DNA of 64,000 nt from Neoarius graeffei (taxonomy: Eukaryota; Chordata; Actinopteri; Siluriformes; Ariidae). The notes under the pieces are model-generated. The model was given only the letters and a program-made list of their open reading frames with translations. It did no database searches and had not been told where the DNA came from. Position numbers and translations under genes: made by a program. The stretch covers positions 49,971,257-50,035,256 of the forward strand of contig NC_083596.1 in assembly GCF_027579695.1 (NCBI RefSeq), given 5' to 3'. This document shows positions 1 to 29,260 of this stretch, piece by piece (the stretch's first letter is position 1; each line of letters starts with the position of its first letter).

Positions 1-2100
1 ATGCAGCTAAAATTATTTCCTTTAAACTACACTGAGTTTAATAGAGGTGCAATTATGCAGTGCATTTCTGTGTTTCTATAATTGTTTTTTTTTTCCCAAT
101 ATCTTTCTCAGGATATGCTTGCAAAGTTGAGAATGCCGATCTCATATCAGCTCGGTGGTTAACCTCAACCAGGACTGGAATCTGATGGTCATGACATATG
201 ATACTGTCTGTTTGTGTGTGTGCGTGAGAGAGAGAGAGGTTATATTTGTTTGTAATATGTACATGGTACTAAATTGAACTAATCATAGACCTTCCTGCCC
301 ATTTTTGCCTGTGTGGTCACTCTCACTGCTCTTGATTAAACTCAGAGAGCAGAGTTAAACTAAACCAAAACTAAACTACTTCAGAAGCTGAAATTGATCA
401 ACAGCTGGCCATATTTATTGTGCTCCAGCACCATGGATAATATTTTGAATGTAAGCCTCTAGCAGTGGGCTTAAGTTTACTTAAACCTCTGTGTTCTTGA
501 AGAATTTCAGTAGGAAACTAATTACACCCTGATCCCAAATGTACAGAAATTAAGACCTTTACTGACATGGTTGCCAGACCTTTTGCCCTGTTTTTGATGC
601 CAGGCAGCTCACGGGACTATCATTCCTACTGAACAGCACATTTATTAAAAGCTGCTATGGGAAAATGAAAGCCTTGCTTGGAACTTGTTTTGCTCTAAAT
701 TTCTTACACTAATATTCGGACACAGGGCGTCTTTGGATAAATTAGGATTGTGTAGGATATTGGGACAGGACCTAGATTACTGAAATAAGACCCTAGCTTA
801 TTGGGATGGTATTTATTTGGAAGGAGTCTGAAGATATTGGGACAGGACCTCATTGGACCTAACAGGAACTTTTTTTAGGATGTAGCCATATCTTGCTGCA
901 GTGACATCCTAATGTATTGAAAGAGGGGTCTAACAGTGGGATTGGGACACAGTTTATGTATAATATTAGTATTATTTTTTAAAATTGATGTTGATTTGAA
1001 TGGGGAACTAATTAATGACAATCCAATGCTTCCATCCTGTATTTGAATGAGACTTTAGTTGATTGGGACAAGGCCCAAACTTTGACTACGTCCACACTAT
1101 GTTTCAGTTTTAAAACATATCACTTTTGCTATGTTTACATCTGGCGTCCACATTACTGTGAAGTTTTTGAGCCCCATAAATGGAAACTTTTGGAAACACT
1201 GCTGGCCTCAATTTAGTTTATAAATTCCAGGGTATCGTTTTAGTGTATGAGCAAAAATGGCAACGTTTGGAAACGATGATGATGCAGACATCCATGTTTG
1301 CTTCCTGATTGGGTCACAACGTATCCTTCCTTGATTCATCACGCCCCTGTCACATGACCCTTTTCTGCTAGAAAACAAGTGGTATCAACTGTTTATACTG
1401 GTACACACATGCCCAGTGTACGTGAATAGCCATGTGATATGCGTTTTCAGGTGTGTTAGTATGGACAGAGATTATTTTTGATACAGAGCTAAAATGATCA
1501 TCTGGACAGAGGTTGTTTTCATTTAAAAATACCTTTTAAAACTAAAATGTATTAATGTGGGCATAGCCTTTATTGGGTTGGAGGAATAATACAGTATATT
1601 TGGCTGAGAATGTATTTTATTGGCTAGAGCCCTAAATTGCTAGAAATGGGGCCATATCTTCTTAGAACAGACTTCTAACTTAATGTGTTAGGACTATAAT
1701 TGTGGCCACAATTGGGAAGAGTTTTCTGGGACAAGGGGGCTCAGTTATGTTTTTGAAATGGGGTCTAATGGAAGGAAGACTTTCACTTTTTGGGAAAAGA
1801 GGATGTTATTTTTTGTGGGACATTTTTGTTTGCGAAAAAGCCCTAAATTATTGGGACAGGGCACATTATTTTTGGGATGAGCCCCTAATATTCTGAGATT
1901 GGGCCCTAAATTACTCATTTTGCAAACATGGGGATAGATGCCTACTATATTGTAACACTGCCTTAATTTTATTTTTTGTGGCCTTAAACTCTTGGGATGG
2001 AGCGCTGACCAGTTGTTATTGTTTTAGGACCTTGGTTTATTGGGATTGGACTGAAGCCTTGGCTTGTGTTTTCCCAGAGATACTTTGTTCCTCTTTCAGT
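1..2100. other. Gene-free upstream sequence with a degenerate tandem repeat
   Basis: No exon with recognisable protein similarity was found. From about 720 to 2060 the phrase ATTGGGACAGG, usually followed by a variant of CCCTAAATTATT, recurs at irregular spacing (for example near 759, 830, 935, 1062, 1708, 1852 and 2037). This looks like an old, much diverged minisatellite rather than coding sequence. A short open frame at 1702-1896 merely reads through these repeats. Non-coding first exons of the downstream clock-family gene could lie anywhere in the first 10 kb, but I cannot identify them. Confidence 0.5.
1084..1568. mobile_element. MITE-like insertion (uncertain family)
   Basis: The left edge reads GACTACGTCCACACTA and the right edge reads TTAATGTGGGCATAGCC, which are imperfect inverted versions of each other (CTACGTCCACA against CTATGCCCACA). 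The block interrupts the ATTGGGACA repeat field. No coding potential was seen, and the target duplication is unclear (perhaps CTTT). Confidence 0.4.
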
Positions 2101-2156
2101 GTTCTTAACTTTGTTGTGAATTAACAGTTAAAGGGTTAACGAGGAACAACATGATT

Positions 2157-2160
<4 letters not shown>

Positions 2161-2216
<56 letters not shown>
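2161..2216. repeat. (TG)n microsatellite
   Basis: About 28 uninterrupted TG units. A second (GT)n tract lies at 2331-2373, just before the hAT element that starts at 2385. Confidence 0.95.
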
Positions 2217-2218
<2 letters not shown>

Positions 2219-2328
2219 AGAATGTGAATGGGAGTGGCTGAAATATGGGTCAAACACACTTCCTTCTATCTTGTACTTCTGCTAATGTTCTTTTAATAAT
2301 AAGTTTCTCATTACTGAAGCACTGGTAA

Positions 2329-2374
<46 letters not shown>

Positions 2375-2384
2375 CTGTGCCCAT

Positions 2385-3681
2385 CAGAGTCCTGCACCGG
2401 GTCGGGTACCCACGGGTACCCGCGGACACGGGTGAAAAGTTGCCGAAATGGGCAGGTTTTTAACGTTCCGAAATTTTACGGGTGGGTATGCGGGCGGGCA
2501 GGTTAAAATACGGGTGGGTAGCACGGGTAGCAAGTGAATCAAAATGGTAATAATTTCAGTAGGCTTTTTAATTTTTTTAATTTTTTTAATCTATCGTAGG
2601 CCTATTTTCTTATCGCAGCAGTCCAGGCGACGCAGCTATTTCGTCACTTTGCCGCGACTGCGTCTGTAGCAACAGCATGTCTGAGCAGATCAAAGCAAAG
2701 TTGTCTAGTGGTGCGTATACAATAGTTAACAACGACTCTTCCAGGGCAAAGTCTCATCTCATCTCATCATCTCTAGCCGCTTTATCCTTCTACAGGGTCG
2801 CAGGCAAGCTGGAGCCTATCCCAGCTGACTACGGGCGAAAGGCGGGGTACACCCTGGACAAGTCGCCAGGTCATCGCAGGGCTGACACATAGACACAGAC
2901 AACCATTCACACTCACATTCACACCTACGGTCAATTTAGAGTCACCAGTTAACCTAACCTGCATGTCTTTGGACTGTGGGGGAAACTGGAGCACCCGGAG
3001 GAAACCCACGCGGACACGGGGAGAACATGCAAACTCCGCACAGAAAGGCCCTCGCCGGCCACGGGGCTCGAACCCAGGACCTTCTTGCTGTGAGGCGACA
3101 GCGCTAACCACTACACCACCGTGCCGCCCAGGGCAAAGTCTGATATCTGGATTAAATTTGGTTTAATAGCAGACGAAGATAACAATACAGTAACTGGATA
3201 TGCAGCGTGCAAAGGATGTAAAAAAAATACTGGCATATGACAGGTTGACTCTTTTTTTTTGTTATAGCCTGCTGCTGCTGTCGTTTTCAGCTGTGTTAAT
3301 TTTCCGGTACAGCACATGTTCTGCGCGTTTTCCAGTTACTATTACTATTACTTGCCTACATGAAATTTTGAAACAAAAAAAAAACGTGAACGTGTAGCTA
3401 TTGCCAGTTATGGCTTGACTATTTCCTAGGTCTATTGTTTGAAATCCCGTTGGCATCGCGCTTTTTTCAGTGGCGCATTTAAAAATAAAGTTCTCAGTGG
3501 GAATACTTTTGATTTGTCTGATTTTTCACGGGCACGGGTGGGTAACGGGTAGAATGTTAACGGGTCCAGGCGGGTACGGATTTAACTTTGAAATAACCAC
3601 GGGTTAGTGGGTGGGTGGGTAATGCACTGTACGGATATGGGTGGGTGCGGGTCTCAAAAAATGGACCCGTGCAGGACTCTA
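2385..3681 (+). mobile_element. Non-autonomous hAT element with BED-finger transposase start
   Basis: The terminal inverted repeats read cAGAGTCCTGCACCGGGTC on the left and, in reverse complement, tAGAGTCCTGCACGGGTCC on the right. Both sides are flanked by the 8-bp duplication GTGCCCAT (2377-2384 and 3682-3689), the hAT hallmark. At 2677 a frame starts MSEQIKAKLSSGAYTIV and, beyond an inserted SINE, resumes with SDIWIKFGLIADED and a CKGCKK pair, typical of the BED zinc finger that opens hAT transposases. The rest of the transposase (RNase-H core, dimerisation region) is absent. Without the SINE the element is about 0.9 kb. A GGGTACCCGCGG-rich subterminal region repeats near both ends. Confidence 0.85.
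2755..3127 (-). mobile_element. tRNA-derived SINE (major family), copy 1
   Basis: Nearly full-length copy on the - strand. The tRNA-like head has a B-box-like GGTTCGAGCCC, followed by a conserved core (CATGTTCTCCCCGTGTCC) and a (TGAGA)n-type tail. It is flanked by the 14-bp duplication CCAGGGCAAAGTCT (2741-2754 and 3128-3141), so it arrived by LINE-driven retrotransposition after the surrounding hAT element. It splits the hAT BED exon. Confidence 0.93.
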
Positions 3682-4090
3682 GTGCCCATGCATGTATTTA
3701 TATTTATTGTGTCACTTTAGGACCTCATAGTATCGTACATACCATATCTGGCTGTGAATATTTCAGCTATAAAACTTAAGTGTTTTGTGACACCCAACTG
3801 GGCCTCTGTTCAACTGAACATCATGCAAATACTCAAAACACACACACAGTATTAGTTACTGGGAAAAACAGCCTCTTGATTGTTACAATAGCACAGAGAC
3901 AGAGACTCGCTGATTGACGTCTCCAACCCACAAACCGCTGAGTTCAGCCAACCGCAAAGCCACAAATCTGAGGTATCCTGAGGTATCAATCAATCAGGAG
4001 TCAGATATGAGGGTGATGGAAAGATCTGCTTTCCGGAGAAAGTTTTGAATTACTTGAAACATGAGTTTTGCTTCCATCTGGTTCTGTCCA

Positions 4091-4091
<1 letters not shown>

Positions 4092-4146
<55 letters not shown>
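4092..4146. repeat. (TG)n microsatellite
   Basis: About 27 TG units with no interruption. Open frames crossing it (poly Cys-Val or Thr-His) are artefacts of the repeat. Confidence 0.95.
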
Positions 4147-4149
<3 letters not shown>

Positions 4150-4652
4150 GATTTCCCCTTGCAAGGCTGCTTATCGGAAGAAAATGTTCTTCTGTACATT
4201 TCGTCTTTGTCCAAAATAAGTCCAGTACGTTAAAGGTGCATTGGGCAAACACACAACAGAGCTGCACCACAAAAACATTCAAAAGACTTGTTCACACCTT
4301 GACTCCACCTGTACACAAAGCCCTGCCTCCCAGAATCTACGCTAGTTCAGTAGCTAGCTTGTCAGTCCCATGGGAGGAGGTGTGGTTTCTGTATCTGTCA
4401 GTTTCATTCAGAGTGGCAGCGAAACAACTCTAAGTTGTATCGTATCGAATCGTTGGTTTCTTAAAGTTCTTTCCGTATATCTCGCTCAGTCGATCATTGG
4501 TCATTCGTCAGGATTGTTGAAGGAAAAGATTTTACCCTTATTTGCTAACAGAAGCCACAGATAATCTCGTTTAATAATTATATTTATTGTCTGTGATACA
4601 GTTACTGTATAGTATTATAGGGACAATGTGTACTAGTCAACTATAGTTAACT

Positions 4653-4706
<54 letters not shown>

Positions 4707-4709
<3 letters not shown>

Positions 4710-7410
4710 GGCCGTTGACAGCTTTGGCTGGGCCCGGGACAAAATAATCTGAGTGGGCCCCCCCACACACACACACATACATACGCGCGCACGCACATCG
4801 CCACACAGCAACCACCCACACCCAACCCCTCTTTTCACAGTCTCCATTCACTCCAACCCTTAAATAACAGGTATTCCAAGCCCATTATAACAGTCAACCA
4901 TTTTATTTCAACATTTCAACATATTTACAGTTTGAACATTTCCTTAGTCTGCAACTATTCAGGTGCGAAATGCAATGCGCCGGACTTTTGCTGTGGCAAA
5001 GTCGTCAATAAGGTCATTGAAGTCCAGCTTCTTTGCAAGTTCGCGCTCTATAGAGAGCATAGCCAGCCCATTGAGCCTCTCCTGTGACATGTTTGAGCGC
5101 AGGTAGTTGATAAACCAAAATGATTGTTTACGGGATGGAACTGGGCCTCAATGAGAACGGAGTTATGGCTTTCCCAAAATCTGAACATAGAAGCATCACC
5201 ACTAGTGATGTGTACAGTGAGTTTTTCAGTGTATTTTTTTGTCTTGTTTTTCATAAACGTCCTTTCCGTACTCGATTTAGAATGTTACAAAAAAAATTGA
5301 CACCCTCCCAACCACGTAACATTAGCCTATCTGACCTGGGGGCTGACACATTTATTATGGATAAACCAAAAGGATTACAATGTTCCCTGGATATAGAACT
5401 GGACCGAGAAGATTTCAAAATCTTAACGTGTAAGCAACAACAATAAAACAGAGGTTGTTTTATTCATTTAGGGCTTATTAGGCTACTTTCATTAATTGCG
5501 CTTTTCATACAGGCCTATCCACTGGCGCCATCTGCGGGGGGCACGGACCTTTTTGACCCCCCAAAGATAAAGTTGGGGGGGCAAAAACACCCCAATAATG
5601 AAAAAAGTAGTAAACAGTACAGATGAACTCATGTTAACTGACGATTGAAACCACCTAAACAAATAATAGCCTAGCTTTGAATGCAAAATAAGTAATCTAT
5701 AGAAACGTCACCTAAAATGTTATGATCGGACATGACCCGCCCCCTTTTCCACTTGCAATATTCCAATGGTTGGCAGTGAGTGATTGACAGGTTGCACTAC
5801 GCAAAATTTACACGTCCTTTAGTGCTTTGCGCAGACTTAAGACCTACCTGCGGAGCACCATGACTGCTCCGAGACTGAATTACTTGGCTGTTCTTTACAC
5901 ACACAAGGAACATACAGACCACATTGATTTGAAAAAAATTACCAATGAGTTCAGCGCTTGTGACAGAAGGAGTGATGTTTTTGCGAAGTTTTAGGGCTGA
6001 TGGGCTATTAGGGTGAATATTATTTTCTCATGTTCATGAATATGATTTTCTCACTGCCTACTTGTTAATTTCCGTCGCCATGAAAGAGATGTGTTGTTAA
6101 AGTTTGTAAGTAAGATTAAAATTAACTTTGTCATATCCATTAACTCTTAACAGAAACTACATTCATGTACAGTTGTCTGACGAATTCATCTCAAAGAAAA
6201 TTGCATGAAACTAAATTTGTTTATTGAATAAATTGTGTTTCATACAATGTTTAAAGTCGTGAGATTTTTTAATGCATCATAATAAGTTATCGTTAAAATG
6301 GGCGCTTCCCACTTGCAATGGTGAATAGTAATGAATGAAAATGACTTACAACTGAGTCTTTGATATTCAACTACATACACTGCCGACGTCATGACGTCAC
6401 GGTGCAAGAACATAATTCTGACCCCCCCAATGTTGACATGAAGTTGGCGCCTATGGGCCTATCATTTTTCACTTGAGCAAGGGAATTGTTTGAAGAGTAT
6501 CCAGTCTAAGCGAAAGTTTAATGTTTTGCAACAGACTAACCTCAAAACACCCCATTTATAGCCCATTCATTACATTAAACTCTATCTAGCTGGCAATTTC
6601 ACATGCCGTCGTATCTACACGGGATGATTTCCAACAAAATAAGGTTTAATTAACAAGAGGCAGTGTTCCACGGGCTTTCAGCTAACCGGAGTCCAGCTCA
6701 GCGCAGCTCAGCAAGCGTGCCTAAAACATTTGGATATGATTGTGGGCCAATGTGCTATTCTTTGCTTCATTGAGATATATGCAACACAGTGTTATTAAAC
6801 CGATATGTTTATGAAATAATTCAATGCCCTGTGCATTTCAGTGTTCACTCAGTGTACCCTGCTATCCCCTACTTTATAATTATGAATGGCGCGTCGCACG
6901 TGCTGGGGTTACATTACGGGGCTGGAAAAAAGTTATCTGTGTCTTACCTGGCTCAGCTGCCCCACTGCCTTCACCACCTGCTGCATCATCTGAATCTTTT
7001 CTAAAATATCTATGCAGTGAGCCCCTGAGGCTCTTGGCTTCTTCATCTCTTTTTCTCTTTTCTTTTCTTTGCTCCTGACTTGTGCATGTTGGCAAACGGG
7101 CTCGCACGCTTATTGTCGAAGCGTTATGATGGAATAGTGCCGTGTTATTTGGTGCCTTAATCAAAGACCAAACCATTTCTGCATTAGGGGTGGTAGGTGG
7201 GTTCTTGAATCTATTTTCGAAGACAATAAAGGCAAAAGAACCAGAAATCATTCATTGAATGCAAATATAGCACATTTTTTCTCCCCCAAATCAACACATT
7301 TTGAAATGAAACAGAATGATTAATGGCATCTTCATGAGGGACCAGTTCTGGGCCCCCCCTCATACCTGGGCCCGGGACAAAATACCCGGTTGTCCCCCCC
7401 TGTCGACGGC

Positions 7411-7414
<4 letters not shown>
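4707..7414 (-). mobile_element. hAT element with ZMYM/TTF-type transposase remnants
   Basis: The ends are inverted copies: CAGGGCCGTTGACAG on the left, CTGTCGACGGCCCTG on the right, with GGGCCCGGGACAAAAT just inside both. On the - strand, 7080-6950 encodes a basic start (KEKRKRDEEAKSLRGSLHRY) typical of the N-terminus of hAT proteins with a TTF/ZMYM-like finger. On the same strand, 5100-4960 encodes NGLAMLSIERELAKKLDFND, the characteristic C-terminal hAT dimerisation end. The middle of the transposase is not recognisable, so this is a deletion derivative. A second element is nested at 5520-6455. Confidence 0.8.
5520..6455. mobile_element. Nested hAT-like MITE
   Basis: It is bounded by the perfect 8-bp duplication GGCCTATC (5512-5519 and 6456-6463). 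The ends CACTGGCGCC and GGCGCCTATG are inverted repeats with two differences. G/C-runs (GGGGGG, CCCCCC) sit just inside both ends. No transposase was found. It inserted into the larger hAT element around it and is therefore younger. Confidence 0.8.
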
Positions 7415-7454
<40 letters not shown>

Positions 7455-7551
7455 TGTGTTTTTTTAAAAATGTATATTTAATGTTGTATGCTACAAAATT
7501 CTTCCTTTAATGTTCTTGTCTTTGGGAAAAGGATATAAGCTGACTCATAGG

Positions 7552-7554
<3 letters not shown>

Positions 7555-7611
<57 letters not shown>

Positions 7612-7714
7612 TAGTCTGGTCAGTGTCCTTTTCTATCAGCCATGATGTTTGTTTAATGAGGAAATTCGTTGTAGCAAGACTTGACTTCCTCCACTTTTAT
7701 GGATTACAGCAGGA

Positions 7715-7760
<46 letters not shown>
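7555..7760. repeat. Paired (TG)n and (AC)n microsatellites
   Basis: A TG tract (7555-7607) and an AC tract (7716-7760) face each other across about 108 bp. On one strand they are complementary, so a transcript could fold into a long UG/CA stem. Confidence 0.9.
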
Positions 7761-7762
<2 letters not shown>

Positions 7763-7763
7763 A

Positions 7764-10196
7764 TCTTGCACATGATAATTCATTGTGTTGCTTTTAATTC
7801 ATATGATATATATGATGCTCTGCTGTTGTTGTTTTTTTACTTCCTTTCTTTCCTGCTCTCTTTTCATTATCTAAAAGGCTGGTCCTGCTCTCGGGATGGT
7901 TTCTAGGTCACTCCATGTCTCGCAGATGTAACATTTCCTGTGCTTTAAAGCGTCGCATTTCTGCCTTGTCATCAGACGTTGCTTCTGTAGGTGACATCAT
8001 TGATCAGAATTTATCTTGGGAGACCAAATGCTCCCCAAAAAGGCTGTCTACTACAGCAGCCTCCATTAGGGATGTCATAAAATATCAATATATCGATTAT
8101 TGATCAGCAGGTTATGTTATTGATATGTTTTTGAGGGATTTATGTATTAAAAATTAGCCGACATTTATCATTTATCGGCATTAGACTTGTAATATTAGTG
8201 CTTTACAATTCATTCAGTTAGCTTTCCATTTAATGTTGTCTGGAATAATAGCGTTTGGGGACCACAAGGGGGCGATATAAAATCTGTAGCCCTTGTATAG
8301 TTATTATTACGAAGTTACCTTGCTCAACTCAGGCTCGTTCACAATCAGGCAGGCTTAGTGGTACTTCCTTAAATGACACTGAATTCCGATAAGCCTTTGC
8401 AATTTTGATAGTAAAGGGTTTGCGTATCAATTTGCACACATTTATTTCGATCTGAAAATTTCTGATATATATCAATAACCATTGGGAACATTTTCTGATC
8501 ATCAATGCACGTAAAATGCATTGATCTCAAGCCTAGCTTCGATCCAAATGGACAACAGGGGGATTAACAGTATGGGGTTGTGTGTTCATGATGTTTGCCA
8601 GGTAAACACCCTCCATGTTTCCGTATAAATGACCCAATCGTGTGGGATTTACTTTTCAGGACATGAACTTATTTTTCTTGAAGTTTCTTAATATAGAAAC
8701 TTCATGGAGCACATGGAACGTTGTCGCTAAGCCTTTACCTCATCCGTAAAAAAGCATGCCATGGCTAATTAAATTGTTCGCCTCATTCGACACTGATTTA
8801 CCATGCAAACAGTATGACATATATCTTCACAAAAATGGAAGTGTCTTTGACCAAATTGTTACGATTTCACTGAAGAAGTCGCATCGCTATCTCGTGTAAG
8901 CATACTTCTAATTCAACATGTGAAATAAACTTGCCTAAGCCTCACATTTCCAAAAGTGTGTCAAACCGTAGTCGACCTGTGGGCAGAGAGTCAAATCCAC
9001 GCACGTGCAGAACAGCTCAGTCGCCTCCACTGTCACCACTGTTGCTTAAAAGTAGCTTATTCTCTGTGTCTGTATTTTCCAGTTGCCTAACACCACTGTC
9101 CACACCACTGGAAAAAAATGAGAATTCTAAAATTTAAAGTTCTAAAACTGTTTTGATGTGTTCTGCCAGGTTGCAGAGCATATTTATGACATCCACACAC
9201 CAAGCTCTTTTCAGACGTGATCGGCCATGACGTAGCTGTCGCATTTGTTTGGCTGCTGAACAAGAGAAAAGAGCGAGTGAAAGCCTGAAGTGGCCACTCT
9301 TCTCCACAGCAGTGTGTCTTGATGGGTTCTTTTCACTCCCGTTGACCCAATTCCAGTTTGATTAGCTGCCATTTTGCTGTGGCCTTGGAGTCAAAACCCG
9401 TTTGCTGCGCCAAATAAACTAAATATTTTTGTGCTTTTGGTCTCATTAATAGCATTCGATTAATTTGTCTGGTGTTATGGTGAAGAAAATGTTCGTGAGT
9501 GTTTCACAAGAAATATGTCTGCATGTATTTTATGTTTACCAAAAGTCTTACGTGGCTAATAGAAACTATCACTTTACCTCTAACTTCATTAATTTAAATT
9601 TGATCCTATTGCATCATTATTTTATCTCTCAGGTCCTGCCATTTCTGCGACTGAACTCCATGGAAGTACAAAGATGACCACCAGAGATGTTAGCATCCCA
9701 ATGTCACATACATAAGCAAATTGTTTCCAGATGATCAGCTAACCATTAGCATGGAAACCAGGTGGTGAAGATTAAAACAACAACAACAACAGCTGAAGCT
9801 ACCTACCAGCCATCATTGGTTTGATGGAAGAGGAGACCTGCTAGCTCAAAGAGTGCTAGTGTGCGAAGTGGACCAAGTTTGAGTGCAGTGAAATAGCAAA
9901 TGGGAAACTACAGCCTCCATACACGGCCTGGATAGGAGAGGGAGTGAGCATGGACAAGCTTTCTGAATTTGGTGTCCTTTGTCCATCCAGCAGGAGGGAA
10001 TGGGAGTAAGTAAACATTGCAAACTAGAAATGCTAATACGGCTAATCTGAAAAAGCGATGCTAATACAAATATGATAATGCTATTACACAAAGGTTACGA
10101 TGCAGATTCATTCTGCGGATGTTGCTTTCTTGAGAACGTTGCCAAACCATGCAACGTAATGATACCATATTATGTTACGATCATTAATTTTTTCAG
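7764..10196. other. Intergenic or 5' intronic sequence, no recognised gene
   Basis: I see no exon here. An AT-rich stretch at about 8065-8580 with repeated ATCAATATATCGAT-like phrases may be an old repeat. It precedes the first recognised coding exon of the clock-family gene and may hold its promoter and non-coding first exon. Confidence 0.4.
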
Positions 10197-10221
10197 AACC
10201 AGCAGCTGTGTGGATGATTTT

Positions 10222-27651
<17,430 letters not shown>

Positions 27652-29260
27652 CCCCACCCCTCGGTGGGAGGACCAGAAAAGCTCCTGGGATAGTGTACGG
27701 AGTGGTTGGCTCTATGGCCCAAGAGGAAAGGATGCTGGGAAGGCAGAGTGCGTGAAATTCACCGCCAAGCCTCAAAAAACACCAAAGCCAAAATCCCTCT
27801 GTGCCACGAAAATGGACATATGGTGTGGTGAGCTGAGAAGCTCCGCCCTCCCAGACACTGCACACAATGTTGTGCCTGTGGGAGGGGCTAGCTGTCAGTC
27901 ACAGGAAAAGCCATGACTCCCCCCCGCCCGCCCGACATGGGGTAACTGGTGGACTGAAGAGAGACTCTTCATGACGACTCAGAAGGAAAAAAAAGTGCTT
28001 TTGTAAAACCTGAAGTTTTATAAATTATGGGTTTGTCTAGATGTTTTCTGTCATGTTTTGTTTCATTTCTTTTTTTTTCCCCCCACACGGTTATGGCATT
28101 ATCGGGTTTGTGCTCAACATTATTGAATATGAAAATCGTGCTGTTAGCAAAGAAAAAAAACATTGCATTCACACTGTTAGTGGTACGACAGAGTGGTGAG
28201 AAACTGTTCATTTTTGATAAAAGTTACGATTTTACAGCAACAGGAGGCAGAGCGAGAGTTGGTGAAGTGAAATGGGTGGGGCAAAGTAACACTTTTGAGC
28301 CAGGTACAGTTTATTCTTATGCGAATGAGAAACAAATACGGCAAATACCAACAAAAGCTATGACAGTGTATGACTCAGGATTCTTTTTGTGTGTATATAC
28401 ATCAATCAGCCGTAACATTAAAACCACTGACAGGTGAAGAAGTGAATAACATTGATTATCTCATGACAATGGCACCTGTCAAGGGGTAGGACATATTAGG
28501 TAGCAAGAGAAGAGAACAGTCAGTTCTTGATGTTGATGTGTTGGAAGCAGGAAAAATGGGCGAGCGTAAGGATCTGAGTGACTTTGACAAATTATGATGG
28601 CGAGATGGCTGGGTCTGAGCATCTCCAAAATGGCACATCATGTGGGGTGTTCTCGGCATGCAGTGGTTAATAAAATCTTTCTGTTTTCGGCAGCATTAAC
28701 GTTTTCATCAGTTTGTGCTATAGTAGCTCTTCTGTGGGATTGGACCATATGGGCTAGCCTTTGTGCCCCATGTGAATCAATGAGCCTTCGACACTCATGA
28801 CTCTGTTGCCGGTTCACTGGTTGTCCTTTGGATCCTTGGACCACTTTTGGTAGGTACTAACCGCTGCAAACCAGGAACACCCCACACGATGTGCCATTTT
28901 GGAGATGCTCAGACCCAGTCATCTAGCATCACAATTTGGCCCTTGTCAAAGTCACTCAGATCCTTACGCTCACCCATTTTTCCTGCTTCCAACACATCAA
29001 CTTCAAGAACTGACTGTTCTCTTCTCCTGTCAGTGGTTTTAATATGATGGCTGATTGGTGTGTGTGTGTGTGTGTTGAAGTTTTGAGGGGGATTGTGGGT
29101 GACCTGTAACTGTGTAAAGTTAAAGTAATTAGCGTAAATCACAGGATGTCAGCACACGTGTTGGTTCAGAGTAGCCAGTTATATACATTAAAATTATTTA
29201 TTGAACTTGATAATATTAACTGCTTTGAATGTATCATGATTTTCAGTGTTGCTCAATAAA
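27652..29260 (+). other. Probable 3' UTR of the clock-family gene with AATAAA candidate
   Basis: Sequence after the stop is GC-rich to about 27960, then AT-rich. The best-looking polyadenylation hexamer I found is AATAAA at 29255-29260 (GCTCAATAAACGG). If used, the UTR is about 1.6 kb and includes the inverted Tc1-derived repeat at 28400-29060. Earlier cleavage is possible; no transcript is available to decide. Confidence 0.4.
28400..29060. mobile_element. Tc1-derived inverted repeat
   Basis: The left arm (about 28400-28670) and right arm (about 28870-29060) are inverted copies, sharing AATCAGCC, ATTAAAACCACTGACAGG, GAACAGTCAGTTCTTGA and CATCTCCAAAATGGCACATC. Both arms encode MGERKDLSDFDK, the usual start of one fish Tc1-like transposase type, in facing directions. 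The right arm lacks about 70 bp near its end. The middle may be more of the same transposase. Confidence 0.75.

Larger units (their letters stand above)
4655..7450. repeat. (TG)n microsatellite split by a transposon
   Basis: TG units run from 4655 to 4706 and resume at about 7415-7450. Everything between is an inserted hAT-like element, so this was once one tract. Target duplications cannot be read inside a TG repeat. Confidence 0.8.

Noticed and set aside
8065-8580. A MITE with TATCAATATATCGATT motifs
   Set aside because: The motifs recur but no inverted ends or target duplication could be aligned by eye.
9465-9677. A small gene at 9465-9677
   Set aside because: The 70-residue frame is AT-rich, has no recognisable motif or supportive splice signals, and matches chance expectation.
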